In this document: positions 33,726-42,376 of the stretch, piece by piece
Numbering within the stretch: the first letter of the stretch is position 1
Layout: the number at the start of each line of letters is the position of its first letter
Assembly (NCBI GenBank): GCA_964292495.1
Contig: CAXYVX010000003.1
Span: 1-46,864 of the forward strand
Length of the DNA stretch: 46,864 nucleotides
Direction of reading: 5' to 3'
Origin: CAXYVX01 sp964292495
GTDB taxonomy: Bacteria > Patescibacteriota > Saccharimonadia > Saccharimonadales > Saccharimonadaceae
Notes under the pieces: model-generated
What the model was told of the DNA's origin: nothing
The model's input: the letters and a program-made list of their open reading frames with translations, nothing else
Database searches by the model: none
Translations under genes and position numbers: made by a program

Positions 33726-36437
33726 ATGGCGAGAAAAAATTTGAAACCGCAATTCACTACTTACTCGAACCTGACTAAAAACAGCGGGAAAAGTAAGCGG
33801 GCAATCAAGAAAAACGCGAGGGCTCGCGAAAAAGCCGAGTATTTGGCAACTTTGCCGAAAAACCCTGTGAGGCGTTTTTTTGCGCATTTTGAACCGAAGC
33901 GAATGTATAAATATTGGTTTTCCAAGCGTGGTTTGAAGATGTTAGGGAAGATTGTCGGGATCTCTGTCGGGCTTTTGATTCTGCTGGTTGCTGGGCTGGT
34001 TTTGTATTTCCGCCAACAGCTTGGCTCGATTGATCTCGCGAATCTGCAAAAAAATGTGCAAACAACTGTTACTACGTATTATGACAGAAACGGGAATGTA
34101 TTATGGGAAGACACTGGGGCTGGGAATTATCGGCTTGTTGTTGAATCTGACCAAATCAACCAGTATATGAAAGACGCGACCGTCGCGATTGAGGATAAAA
34201 ATTTCTATAAAGAAAAAGGTGTTTCTCTGACGGGAATGATCCGTGCGTTTTTCAGTACTGTTGGCGGTGGTCAGACACAAGGTGCTTCAACGTTGACGCA
34301 GCAGCTGATTAAACAGGTGTATTTTGCGGATGAAGCTGGCGATCGTGGCATTACTGGAATTCCGCGAAAAATAAAGGAAGCGATTTTGTCCACTGAGGCA
34401 GACCAGATGTACCCAAAAGATCAGATTTTGACGATGTATCTGAACGAGTCTCCATATGGCGGGCGAAGAAATGGCGTTGAAAGCGCCGCGCAGACATATT
34501 TTGGGAAGGATGCGAAGGATTTAACTCTGCCAGAGGCGGCGTTGCTTGCGTCTATCCCGCAGAATCCTTCAAATTTCAACCCGTACATAATTCAATCTCG
34601 CTGTACTGGAACTAATGCGAGCACAAATGGTTGTAGTTTGACGGACAACTCGCTCATTCGCAGGCAGCATACAACTTTGGATTATATGGCTGACCAAGGT
34701 TATATCTCTAGAAGTGATGCAGAAAACGCGAAAAAAGTCGCCATTCTTGACGAAATCAAACCCCTTGAGGATTCAACACAGGGGGCGAAAGCGCCGCATT
34801 TCATTCAGATGGTGAAGCAAGATTTGATCGATAAACTTGGCGCGAAAGTTGTTGGGCAAGGTGGCCTCAAAGTGACGACGACGCTTGATGAGCGAGTTCA
34901 GGGCGTGCTTGAAGACGAAATGAATCAGTTGTTCAATGGAAGATATGCTAAATATCCCGTTGCCTGGGGTGCGGATGATGCCAGTTTTACTATGACAAAT
35001 AATCAGGGGCAAATTATCGGGCTTATGGGTTCGCGAGGATACGATTATCCTGGCTATGGATCCGTTAATATGGCGAATTCGTTTGTTCAGCCGGGATCAA
35101 CCATCAAACCATTGGTTTATGCGTCGCTGATAAATAATCAAAATAACCCGAACGGAACGTATGGCGCCGGGTCGATGATCAACGACACGTTTGGTGGCAA
35201 AACAATTCAACAAATTTACGGCGCTGAATTGCATAACGATAATGGAAGCACGCGTGGAAATTACACAATTAGAAATGGTTTGGCGCAATCCCAGAACCTT
35301 CCGGCTGTTATGTCAATGCACTTAAACGGCGTTGATAACACCAAACAGATGATTCGTGATGCTGGCGATGTCAGTTATTGTACCGATGGAGCTGATCAAC
35401 AAGCGGGATTGTCGGCTGCGATTGGTGGATGTGGAGCGAAACAAATTGAGCACGCAGCAGCGTTTTCAACGCTCGCGAATAATGGAAAGGCTAACCCGTC
35501 GTCAGATATATTGAAAGTGGTAAATTCAGCAAATCAAACTCTTTATGAATGGAAAGCGGTTGATAAACAGGTGTTTGATCCGCAAACAACTTATATAATT
35601 TCTGATATTTTGAGCGATCAAAATGCGCGAAAACCGATTTTTGGGGCATGTCCTGTTGGCGAATGTTTTAATGGTATTAAAACTGCAACAAAGACCGGTA
35701 CTTCAAATATTGGAAACAACTCAAAAGATATATGGATGATGAGTTATACCCCAGTTGCTGTTTTGTCGGTTTGGGCGGGAAATCATACACCAAAGGCTTT
35801 GCGCGGCACAACCGACGGTGTTTCACTCGGTTTCCTGATCAATGATATTACGAACGCGGTCTACAAGAATATTTTTGAAAAAGACGGAACATATAAGGCG
35901 AACCAGTGGTTTACTCAGCCGTCCGGAATTCAGAAAATTAACGGAGATATTTATCCGTCGTGGTATAACAAGAGCCAGGCTCAAACTACGGTCAGCATGA
36001 AATTTGACAGAGTTAGCAAAAAACTCGCTACAGCATGTACGCCAGCCTTGGCTATTGAAGAGCAAAACGTGACCAAATCTGTTGATCCAATAACGAAAAA
36101 AACGACCTTAACCGCGCCGGATGGCTATGACGCAAATCATAACGACGGCGTTCACGCTTGTGGCGCGCATGCTCCGTTCTTTGATACGATTTCGGCGAGT
36201 AAAAACTCCGACGGCTCATACACGATTTCAGCTTTGTTTAGCGCAGGAGATGCATCGCGACCAATTCAAAATGTCAGTATTAAATACAACGGACAAACAT
36301 ATTCAGCAACAAGCGACGGAACTGCTTGGTCAACAACTGTTCAGGGCGACCCAGGAACCGTTGATATCAGCGCGACCGCTGTTGACAACCAATTCTATTC
36401 AAAAGATAGCGGAACACAGAAAGTGGTGTTAAAGTAG
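33726..36437 (+). CDS. Class A penicillin-binding protein (peptidoglycan glycosyltransferase/transpeptidase)
   Basis: Polymerises lipid II and cross-links peptidoglycan at the outer face of the membrane, 903 residues. A long basic cytoplasmic tail (about 1-70) and one transmembrane helix (about 73-95) precede the GT51 domain. This has VAIEDKNFYKEKGVS with the catalytic Glu, GASTLTQQLIKQV, KIKEAILSTEAD and YLNESPYGG. The transpeptidase domain has SxxK in QPGSTIKPLVYA (Ser about 457), SQN in GLAQSQNLPAV and KTGTS at about 656. The C-terminal 200 residues include an immunoglobulin-like segment. No exact TTCGCGAA occurs across its 2.7 kb. The ribosome-binding site is weak. Confidence 0.95.
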   Translation: MARKNLKPQFTTYSNLTKNSGKSKRAIKKNARAREKAEYLATLPKNPVRRFFAHFEPKRMYKYWFSKRGLKMLGKIVGISVGLLILLVAGLVLYFRQQLGSIDLANLQKNVQTTVTTYYDRNGNVLWEDTGAGNYRLVVESDQINQYMKDATVAIEDKNFYKEKGVSLTGMIRAFFSTVGGGQTQGASTLTQQLIKQVYFADEAGDRGITGIPRKIKEAILSTEADQMYPKDQILTMYLNESPYGGRRNGVESAAQTYFGKDAKDLTLPEAALLASIPQNPSNFNPYIIQSRCTGTNASTNGCSLTDNSLIRRQHTTLDYMADQGYISRSDAENAKKVAILDEIKPLEDSTQGAKAPHFIQMVKQDLIDKLGAKVVGQGGLKVTTTLDERVQGVLEDEMNQLFNGRYAKYPVAWGADDASFTMTNNQGQIIGLMGSRGYDYPGYGSVNMANSFVQPGSTIKPLVYASLINNQNNPNGTYGAGSMINDTFGGKTIQQIYGAELHNDNGSTRGNYTIRNGLAQSQNLPAVMSMHLNGVDNTKQMIRDAGDVSYCTDGADQQAGLSAAIGGCGAKQIEHAAAFSTLANNGKANPSSDILKVVNSANQTLYEWKAVDKQVFDPQTTYIISDILSDQNARKPIFGACPVGECFNGIKTATKTGTSNIGNNSKDIWMMSYTPVAVLSVWAGNHTPKALRGTTDGVSLGFLINDITNAVYKNIFEKDGTYKANQWFTQPSGIQKINGDIYPSWYNKSQAQTTVSMKFDRVSKKLATACTPALAIEEQNVTKSVDPITKKTTLTAPDGYDANHNDGVHACGAHAPFFDTISASKNSDGSYTISALFSAGDASRPIQNVSIKYNGQTYSATSDGTAWSTTVQGDPGTVDISATAVDNQFYSKDSGTQKVVLK

Positions 36438-36444
36438 TTGTAAT

Positions 36445-37527
36445 ATGATATCTGTTAAAAATCTTAAAAAACTCACCGTTAAAGATTGGGCGACATTTAT
36501 TTTGGGCGCCGCGGTGCTTGCTCTGTTTTTTGCGCCTGGCGAATGGTCAAAAGATTTGCTTTCGGCGTTTAGCATCATGAGAATTGCGGTTATGGTCGCT
36601 TTCATATGTCTGGTTTTTTCGTATAAAAATTCGTCGAACATATCCAAATCAATCGAAACCGCACCGAAATTCGCGAAAATTCTGATGATTGTTGCGCCGC
36701 TTGTCGTGTTTCTGTTTGTCTTAATTCAGGTTGCTGATCCTGAATTTGCGGTTTGGCTTGTTCGCTGCGACACTAGATCTTGCGGAATAAATTTCCGCCA
36801 CGCGATTTTCATTAAAGCTGGACTTGAAATTACCGCGCTAGTTTTCTTTGTGGCGTCAGCACGGAAATTCGCGAAAAAAGGTGAAAAAATACAATTTATT
36901 TTAATGATATTCTTTACTTTTGTGACATTTGTTTTGGCTGGCGAAGAGCTGTCTTGGGGTCAGAGAATCATACATTTTTCTACACCAGAAGTCGCAAAAT
37001 CAATGAACGCCCAGGGAGAATTTAATTTGCACGACATGGCGACTCAGCTATTTCAAAATGTTTGGTATGTCGGGTCCTGGGTTCTGCTGATTGTTCTGCC
37101 GTTTTTTCATGAAAAACTTCGCGAAATGCTAAATAAAAGCCGAAAATTCTCGTTTTTGACCGATTTTCTTCCGCCAACTTATTACATTCTGATCTTTGGC
37201 GCGGCGTTTGCACTGGGTGATCCCGTTTGGTCTGAAACTGGAATTCACTGGGGCTCGTTGCTGTTTATGGTCCTGTCAACACTCGCGGTTTTGATCAAAT
37301 TTATTATCCCGACTCGCGAAAAAATCGCGGAAAAATTATGTTTGGTTTTGGGCGTTTTTACGGTTGCGCTTTTCTCAAACTTGTTTGTCTCCGAGGTTTG
37401 GAATTTGAACGCCGGCGCGCCTGGCGAATTTCTGGAAATCTTCTTGGCGTTCGGGATTTTGCTTTGGGCGATAAATATTTTCTCGAACCTGAAATCCGGC
37501 AAAAGTCAAAAAGTTTCGCGAAGGTAA
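36445..37527 (+). CDS. Multi-pass membrane protein of unknown function
   Basis: 360 residues with about nine or ten hydrophobic segments and short basic loops. The most distinctive region is LAGEELSWGQRIIHFSTP (about 155-172); an EE-x-SWGQR block recurs in a family of uncharacterised bacterial membrane proteins as far as is remembered, but no function is attached to it. A second acidic-aromatic loop reads GDPVWSETGIHWGS. It begins 7 bases after the PBP gene and ends 2 bases before rsmD, so it probably shares the PBP transcript and could act at the envelope. It carries three exact TTCGCGAA sites, unlike the PBP gene. Confidence 0.75.
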   Translation: MISVKNLKKLTVKDWATFILGAAVLALFFAPGEWSKDLLSAFSIMRIAVMVAFICLVFSYKNSSNISKSIETAPKFAKILMIVAPLVVFLFVLIQVADPEFAVWLVRCDTRSCGINFRHAIFIKAGLEITALVFFVASARKFAKKGEKIQFILMIFFTFVTFVLAGEELSWGQRIIHFSTPEVAKSMNAQGEFNLHDMATQLFQNVWYVGSWVLLIVLPFFHEKLREMLNKSRKFSFLTDFLPPTYYILIFGAAFALGDPVWSETGIHWGSLLFMVLSTLAVLIKFIIPTREKIAEKLCLVLGVFTVALFSNLFVSEVWNLNAGAPGEFLEIFLAFGILLWAINIFSNLKSGKSQKVSRR

Positions 37528-37529
37528 AA

Positions 37530-38123
37530 ATGACAAAACTGAGAATTATTAGCGGGGAATTTGGCGGCCGGCTGATCAGCAGCACTGACAACATCTTGAC
37601 ACATCCGATGGGAGATAGAGTTAGATCTGCGCTGTTCGCGAAGATTTTTTCGCGAAAAAATCTTGACGGTGCGAGAGTGCTTGATTTGTTTGCGGGGACG
37701 GGCGCAATTGGTCTGGAGGCTTTGAGCAGAGGCGCGGGGAATGCCACGTTTGTTGAAAAAAATTCTGGTGCAGCTAAAACAATTCGCGAAAATATCAAAC
37801 TTTTAGGTTTGGAAAATCTAGCAAAAGTCTTTCAGAATTCACTTGAAAAGTTCGCTGAAAATCTCGCGAATTTGCCAGACGAGGAGAAATTTGACTTTGT
37901 GTTTCTTGATCCACCGTATGGAATTTCAGAAAATCTCGCGGAAATCGCGAAACTTGAAGCGAATATTGAAAAAGTCGCAAAATATGCTTGCGCTAAAAAT
38001 GCGCTTGTGGTATTATCTTATAGAAGCGGAGAGGCTTTACCAAATTTAAGAGGAGTTGTTGTGGTGGATAACCCAAAAAGTTACGGAGAAGCGAGTTTAA
38101 TTTTCTATAAAACAGAAGATTAA
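37530..38123 (+). CDS. rsmD: 16S rRNA (guanine966-N2)-methyltransferase RsmD
   Basis: SAM-dependent methyltransferase acting on small-subunit rRNA during ribosome assembly, 197 residues. The opening LRIISGEFGGRLI matches the RsmD N-terminus, TRPMGDRVRSALF-like sequence (HPMGDRVRSALFAKI) follows, and the SAM-binding loop is LDLFAGTGAIGLEALSRGA (about 51-69). The catalytic N/D-PPY motif is FVFLDPPYG (about 124-132). A long upstream in-frame extension overlaps the preceding membrane-protein gene and does not fit the family; GAAGG just before 37530 supports this start. The gene follows the membrane protein by 2 bases and likely closes that operon. Confidence 0.95.
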   Translation: MTKLRIISGEFGGRLISSTDNILTHPMGDRVRSALFAKIFSRKNLDGARVLDLFAGTGAIGLEALSRGAGNATFVEKNSGAAKTIRENIKLLGLENLAKVFQNSLEKFAENLANLPDEEKFDFVFLDPPYGISENLAEIAKLEANIEKVAKYACAKNALVVLSYRSGEALPNLRGVVVVDNPKSYGEASLIFYKTED

Positions 38124-38160
38124 CCCCGATCCAAAGGTACTTCAACGCTTTACCGGGGTT
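38122..38160 (+). terminator. Hairpin after rsmD, possible weak terminator
   Basis: AACCCCG (38122-38128) pairs with CGGGGTT (38154-38160) across a 25-base loop, starting at the rsmD stop codon. Only three T residues follow, so termination would be inefficient. The rest of the spacer to 38255 is AT-rich with nothing recognisable. Confidence 0.35.
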
Positions 38161-38255
38161 TCGTTGCGAAGCTCCGTTTTTGATATTTTCACTTTTTGTT
38201 GGCATAATATCTTACATTTTTATATTATGAAAATAATTTAAAAAAACAAACAATA

Positions 38256-38286
38256 AAAAACCGCACATTCTTTTGCGGTTTGTTTT
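38256..38286 (-). terminator. Terminator of tRNA-Leu(UAG), possibly bidirectional
   Basis: AAACCGCA (38258-38265) and TGCGGTTT (38274-38281) form an 8-bp stem. On the minus strand the stem is followed by a T-run (GGTTTTTTATTG), which suits the tRNA gene; on the plus strand a shorter GTTTTG follows. Confidence 0.7.
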
Positions 38287-38339
38287 GATTTGCGTTGTTA
38301 TGTAAGCTCGGTTCACAATAATATTCGTGTAAAAATCCA

Positions 38340-38423
38340 TGGTGCGCGCGAAAGGACTTGAACCTTCACGCCGTGAGGCACATGCTCCTAAGGCATGCGT
38401 GTCTACCATTCCACCACGCGCGC
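38340..38423 (-). tRNA. tRNA-Leu (anticodon UAG)
   Basis: An 84-base gene with the CCA end encoded. The acceptor stem is GCGCGCG/CGCGCGC with discriminator A. The D arm is GTGGAATGGTAGAC, the anticodon loop CTTAGGA (anticodon TAG) sits on a CATGC/GCATG stem, a long variable arm typical of tRNA-Leu follows, and the T arm contains GGTTCAAGTCC. It reads CUA and probably the whole CUN box. Confidence 0.95.
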
Positions 38424-38431
38424 ATGTAATT

Positions 38432-38459
38432 ATTGTATCAGATTTTTTGAGTGGGCAAA
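38432..38459 (-). promoter_or_regulatory. Candidate promoter of tRNA-Leu(UAG)
   Basis: On the minus strand TTTGCC (38459-38454), 16 bases, TACAAT (38437-38432), ending 8 bases before the mature tRNA 5' end. It lies back to back with the FAD-oxidase promoter. Confidence 0.45.
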
Positions 38460-38470
38460 ATAACACAAGC

Positions 38471-38499
38471 TTGATTTCATTTAGAGAAAAAGATATAAT
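38471..38499 (+). promoter_or_regulatory. Promoter of the FAD-oxidase gene, leaderless type
   Basis: TTGATT (38471-38476), 17 bases, TATAAT (38494-38499), then 6 bases to the ATG at 38506. This is the clearest example in the window of the leaderless layout, with both promoter boxes near consensus and no Shine-Dalgarno site. Confidence 0.75.
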
Positions 38500-38505
38500 T
38501 TTAAC

Positions 38506-40095
38506 ATGAGCAAGATTACCGATTATTTGCGTCAGCACTTGGCAGGTGAAGTGAAAGACGACTCGACGACATTAAATTATTTTTCAACCGACAACGGAAT
38601 TTTTACAGATAGGCCGTTGCTAGCGATTTACCCAAGAACTACGAATGACGTGCGAAAAAGCGCGCGTTTTAGCTGGCGTCTCGCGGAACGAGGAACGGTT
38701 TTACCTTTGACGGTTAGAGGTTATGGTCAGAACGGGAATTCATCTTCTATTGGTGGCGCAACAGTGGTCATGCCTGAACATATGTCGCGAATTTTAGAGC
38801 TTGACACAAAGATGAAATTAGTGCGTGTTCAGCCGGGAATTTCTCTGAAAACTTTGAATGAAGCTGTGGCAACGCATGGCCTAATGTTCCCCCCTTCTGA
38901 TATTGACAATTTTTCCACTGTCGGGGGAATGATTGGCGCAAACGGTTTTTCGCGAAAGTTTGCAAAATATGGCTCGGTCGGCGAGTGGATCGATAGGCTT
39001 GAAGTTGTCCTTGCGAATGGCGAAGTCATACAGACGGGAAGAATTTCGCGAAAAGATTTGAGTGCTAAAAAAGGTTTGCAAAACATGGAAGGTGAAATTT
39101 ACAGAGCAATTGATGCGCTGATTGACGACAACCAAGAGACGATTTCTGGGCTGGGAGTCAACCTTCCTTACGCAATAAATGAGGTGAAAAGCGAAGATGG
39201 ATCGTTTGATCTGACCCCGCTGTTTGTTGGATCTGACGGATCATTAGGCGTGATAACTCAGGTGATTTTGAAGCTAGAACAGGTCGCCGAAGAAACGGTT
39301 TTTTGCGTTGCGGCGCTAAATGGCCAGGACATGAACGAACTTTCCGCGAAAATAATCAGCCTTGAACCGGATGAGTTCAGCTTTATTGACGGGGAGACGC
39401 TTGAATTACTTGAAAAGAAAATCGGCGATACGTCCTGGAAAAAATTTGCCGACAAAACGCCAGACACGCTGTTGTTTATTGATTTTGACGACAGAAAATC
39501 TGAGAAGAAATTGAAAAAATTAAATAAAATTATGGATGAATTTGGCGTTGAAAATTTTGTTTCCTCGACAGATTTTGAGGAGCAGGAAAGTTTCAAATCA
39601 GTTCGCGAAAGTGTGAAAAGTTTGCGGAATTACGATTTTAGGGGCGTTCAAGCGCCGATTATTGGTGAAGGTATTTTAGTTCAGACTTCGCGATTGCCGA
39701 TTTTTATCCAGAAGATTCGCGCAATTCTCGCGAAACATCACCTTGAGGGCGGAATTTGGGGTGAAATTGAATCTGGAATTGTCAACATTCAGCCAATGTT
39801 AAACCCGGCAAATCTTGGGCAAAAACAGTCTATGTCAAAACTGATAACCGAATTTCGCGAACTTGCAGATGAATTTAGCGAACTTGGTGTGAACCAAGTT
39901 GTGAGCGGCCGCCTAGGTTCGATGTTTATTGGCGGCATTTATGACAGAGATGCGCTGAAAATATTTGCGGATTTGAAAACCATTTTTGATCCTTTTGGAA
40001 TCTTGAATCCTGGCGTAAAATTTGGATTGACCGCTGATCAACTTTCGCGAAGTTTGAGAACGGACTTTTCGCCAACGCGATTTATTGAAATGTAG
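38506..40095 (+). CDS. FAD-linked oxidase/dehydrogenase (GlcD/PCMH-type)
   Basis: Flavoprotein of 529 residues. The PCMH-type FAD-binding domain (about 30-250) shows LPLTVRGYGQNGNSSSIGGATVVMPEHM, then VQPGISLKTLNEAVATHGLMFPP (the pyrophosphate-binding region) and STVGGMIGANGFSRKFAKYGSVGEWI. GSDGSLGVITQVILKLE closes it. The C-terminal half (about 280-529) resembles the FAD-linked oxidase C domain, ending FDPFGILNPGVKFGL. The family oxidises hydroxy acids such as lactate or glycolate, or sugar substrates; the substrate here is not predictable. No iron-sulfur partner is adjacent. It stands alone with its own leaderless promoter. Confidence 0.87.
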   Translation: MSKITDYLRQHLAGEVKDDSTTLNYFSTDNGIFTDRPLLAIYPRTTNDVRKSARFSWRLAERGTVLPLTVRGYGQNGNSSSIGGATVVMPEHMSRILELDTKMKLVRVQPGISLKTLNEAVATHGLMFPPSDIDNFSTVGGMIGANGFSRKFAKYGSVGEWIDRLEVVLANGEVIQTGRISRKDLSAKKGLQNMEGEIYRAIDALIDDNQETISGLGVNLPYAINEVKSEDGSFDLTPLFVGSDGSLGVITQVILKLEQVAEETVFCVAALNGQDMNELSAKIISLEPDEFSFIDGETLELLEKKIGDTSWKKFADKTPDTLLFIDFDDRKSEKKLKKLNKIMDEFGVENFVSSTDFEEQESFKSVRESVKSLRNYDFRGVQAPIIGEGILVQTSRLPIFIQKIRAILAKHHLEGGIWGEIESGIVNIQPMLNPANLGQKQSMSKLITEFRELADEFSELGVNQVVSGRLGSMFIGGIYDRDALKIFADLKTIFDPFGILNPGVKFGLTADQLSRSLRTDFSPTRFIEM

Positions 40096-40119
40096 TTTCG
40101 CGAAAAAGCATAAGGATGT

Positions 40120-40134
40120 TATAATTTTGTTATG
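40120..40134 (+). promoter_or_regulatory. -10 box and leaderless start of the wall hydrolase
   Basis: TATAAT (40120-40125), 6 bases, ATG at 40132. The -35 position is occupied by TTCGCG, part of a TTCGCGAA palindrome. Confidence 0.55.
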
Positions 40135-41505
40135 TCGATGAAAGGGGTGAAAAGGGTAAAACGAATTTTTGAGAAGAGTTTGTTGAGAGCTGTTTTCGGG
40201 TTCGTGATTTTCGTTTCATCTTTTTCTAATCTCGCCGTGACTGCATTCGCTGCAAGCCCGGGATTATATGACTTTTACGCGAAAAACGGGGTTCTGTTTT
40301 ATAGTGCAAACACGACGGGATGTTCTCCGAACGGGGGAGCGTCGCAGGGAGGTTCTTCGCCAGGCAGCCAGTCTGCTAATGCGTTGGAACAAGCTAAGAA
40401 TGTTATTGATACTTTACAAAGCAGAGGTTTCTCTGGCGCTGCTATAGCGGGAGTTTTATCAAATATCGAGCCAGAGGGTGGGCTGACAATTCCAGATCGA
40501 GCAGAAGGACACTATGGCAATGATGAAGAAAATAATGGTGTTGGATCTGGAGTGATACCTATTCCAAGCGGATCTGCTCCTGGAGCGGGGCCGTTTCAGA
40601 TAACTCCCTATACAGATTTTGCAGCGCTCGGAGATGCGGCAAAATGGCAAGCGCCTGATTCAGTGGCCAAACAAACTTTATGGATGCTTGCAAATAAAAA
40701 TAATGGAAATTATACTGAATCATCAATAGCAAACCAAACTGATCCAACCAAAGCTGCTCTTATGTGGGCAAACGGATATGAAGGCGGATATGGTGAGAGT
40801 TGGTGGCTTAATCCGTCTACGCAGGGTGGTAATGCATATAAACATATATCTGAGGCTGCTGGGATATACGCAGACCCTAGTTTTGTGAGCTCTGAAGGTA
40901 AAAAACTTAAAGAAATATCCGCAGATCCAAGTAAACAGCAGGGGCCGTCTGCTTCTAGTAATAACTCGAATTCATCTTCAGACAGCAGCGGCGGGTGTGG
41001 CAATAATTCATCTAGTGCCGGCAAGACGGGTCAAATCAGTGGATCAAGCAAAGCCGGGAAAGCAATTTCGTGGATTGAGAATTCATCCAATTGGAACAGC
41101 ACAACTGACGGAGGAAAGCCGGGGATCAATATTGCTGGAAGCGATAATGCGCAGTGCTATCAATTAGGCGTCGCTTATGTGAACCAAATGACTGGCCATT
41201 CTGGCGGAATTTATGGAGGAAATGACATGCCGGAAAATATGAAGTCAAGCGGTCAATTCACTGATTGGACGTACGTGTCAAACCCAACATTGTCGCAGCT
41301 GAGCATCGGCGCCATCACATATGAGACCAGCCCGCACACGGAAGTTATTATTGGAATTAGCGGAAATATAATCACGTTTTTGACGCAAAATCCAGATTCG
41401 CCAAATATTACTACCGTAACATATTCTGGATCTGGACCAGTAATAGGATCATCAGGACAACCCATTACTAATCTCGCAATACCGCCATCAAGCTACTTAA
41501 ACTAA
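40132..41505 (+). CDS. Secreted two-domain peptidoglycan hydrolase: phage-tail-lysozyme-like plus CHAP-like
   Basis: 457 residues. A signal peptide with a long basic n-region and cleavage near AFA-ASPG (about 41) directs export. The first domain (about 85-245) resembles phage tail lysozyme: ALEQAKNVIDTLQSRGFSG, then AAIAGVLSNIEPEGGLTI with the candidate catalytic Glu, GAGPFQITPYTDF and a Trp/Gly-rich end. A Ser/Asn-rich linker with a lone GCG follows (about 265-310). The second domain (about 310-440) looks like a CHAP/NlpC-type amidase: Cys about 341 in DNAQCYQLGVAYVNQM and His about 401 in TSPHTEVIIGIS. Such fusions cut both glycan and peptide bonds, as in conjugation-associated hydrolases. 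It contains no TTCGCGAA. The gene is followed after 13 bases by a membrane-protein gene. Confidence 0.78.
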   Translation: MSMKGVKRVKRIFEKSLLRAVFGFVIFVSSFSNLAVTAFAASPGLYDFYAKNGVLFYSANTTGCSPNGGASQGGSSPGSQSANALEQAKNVIDTLQSRGFSGAAIAGVLSNIEPEGGLTIPDRAEGHYGNDEENNGVGSGVIPIPSGSAPGAGPFQITPYTDFAALGDAAKWQAPDSVAKQTLWMLANKNNGNYTESSIANQTDPTKAALMWANGYEGGYGESWWLNPSTQGGNAYKHISEAAGIYADPSFVSSEGKKLKEISADPSKQQGPSASSNNSNSSSDSSGGCGNNSSSAGKTGQISGSSKAGKAISWIENSSNWNSTTDGGKPGINIAGSDNAQCYQLGVAYVNQMTGHSGGIYGGNDMPENMKSSGQFTDWTYVSNPTLSQLSIGAITYETSPHTEVIIGISGNIITFLTQNPDSPNITTVTYSGSGPVIGSSGQPITNLAIPPSSYLN

Positions 41506-41518
41506 TGAAAGGAATCAC

Positions 41519-42319
41519 ATGAAATTGCCATTTTTTAATCAAAATAAGATAGAATATTTCGCGAAAAATGATCAAAATTCGCGAAGAAATAAAATGCTTC
41601 TTATTGTTTTGGCCGCTATATTCATTTTGGCAATTATTGCTATGACAATATTATCTTTGCCGTCAGAAAGCCAGCGAGAGCAGCAAAAGCTGTCAAATCA
41701 GATTAAAGACTCAATGCAGGGTTCGCAAAATAATTCTAATATTACGATAAATAACGCGAAACAGTCGGGTAATTTTGTTTCAGCAAGTGTTGGTGATCAA
41801 AATTCAAGCTCGGTTATATTTTATAAAAAAAATCCAGACGGAGCTTTATCTCAGGTTGCGGTTCAGCAAAATTATAACCCGATTGCATTATTACAATTAG
41901 GTATGACCATAGATAATATTTCTGGATTAACTAATCTGTCGTCTGATGAAGTCCGCAAATCAGTAAGTGCACAATGTGGATATGCCGGTGGTGATAATCC
42001 AGGTTTTTACGCTATAAACCAAGTATCATCCGACTGGTCTCAAAGTGTAAATGACAAGCGAGCTGTAGATGTTCAATCAAGACTTGCGCACTACATATCT
42101 GAAAGGAATAAAAAATTCGCTAAAGATGACAAAAATATTTGCGCAGTTGGTGTGGCAAATTCGGCAACTTTACATATTGAACCATCTACGTTTAATAATA
42201 TAACTGATTTTCAGGTTCAATTTATAGCTTATAGTGGATCAATTTCATCACATAATGCTTCATTGATTATGACCCCGAATTACCAGTTTTCGCTAATTTT
42301 AGATGATCAGAAAATTTAA
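41519..42319 (+). CDS. Single-pass membrane protein, partner of the wall hydrolase gene
   Basis: Not recognised. 266 residues: a cytoplasmic N-terminus of about 25 residues, one transmembrane helix (about 27-47), then an exported region. The exported part has a polar Asn/Gln/Ser-rich stretch (about 50-85) and a compact domain with cysteines in SAQCGYAGG and NICAVGVAN that might pair. GAAAGGAA lies upstream of the ATG, and the 13-base gap to the hydrolase gene suggests one transcript. Two exact TTCGCGAA sites occur within the first 70 bases, none after. Its job could be to anchor or regulate the hydrolase; that is inference from position only. Confidence 0.65.
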   Translation: MKLPFFNQNKIEYFAKNDQNSRRNKMLLIVLAAIFILAIIAMTILSLPSESQREQQKLSNQIKDSMQGSQNNSNITINNAKQSGNFVSASVGDQNSSSVIFYKKNPDGALSQVAVQQNYNPIALLQLGMTIDNISGLTNLSSDEVRKSVSAQCGYAGGDNPGFYAINQVSSDWSQSVNDKRAVDVQSRLAHYISERNKKFAKDDKNICAVGVANSATLHIEPSTFNNITDFQVQFIAYSGSISSHNASLIMTPNYQFSLILDDQKI

Positions 42320-42341
42320 TTTTTCGCGAAAATAAAATACA

Positions 42342-42368
42342 CTCTTTATCTTCATGGAAAATAAAGAG
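42342..42368. terminator. Bidirectional terminator-like hairpin between convergent genes
   Basis: CTCTTTAT (42342-42349) and ATAAAGAG (42361-42368) form an 8-bp stem around 11 bases. On the minus strand a T-rich tail (TGTATTTTATTTT) follows. It lies 8 bases past the stop of the minus-strand gene and 22 bases past that of the plus-strand gene. Confidence 0.5.
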
Positions 42369-42376
42369 CGTTCATG

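Noticed and set aside
37338..37529. N-terminal extension of RsmD upstream of 37530
   Set aside because: It overlaps the membrane-protein gene in another frame, does not resemble RsmD, and the family start MTKLRIISGEF begins at 37530 behind a ribosome-binding site.
38506..40095. MurB-type UDP-N-acetylenolpyruvoylglucosamine reductase
   Set aside because: The protein is much longer (529 residues) and has the FAD-linked oxidase C-terminal half ending in a FDPFGILNPG motif; MurB is about 300-350 residues and lacks it.
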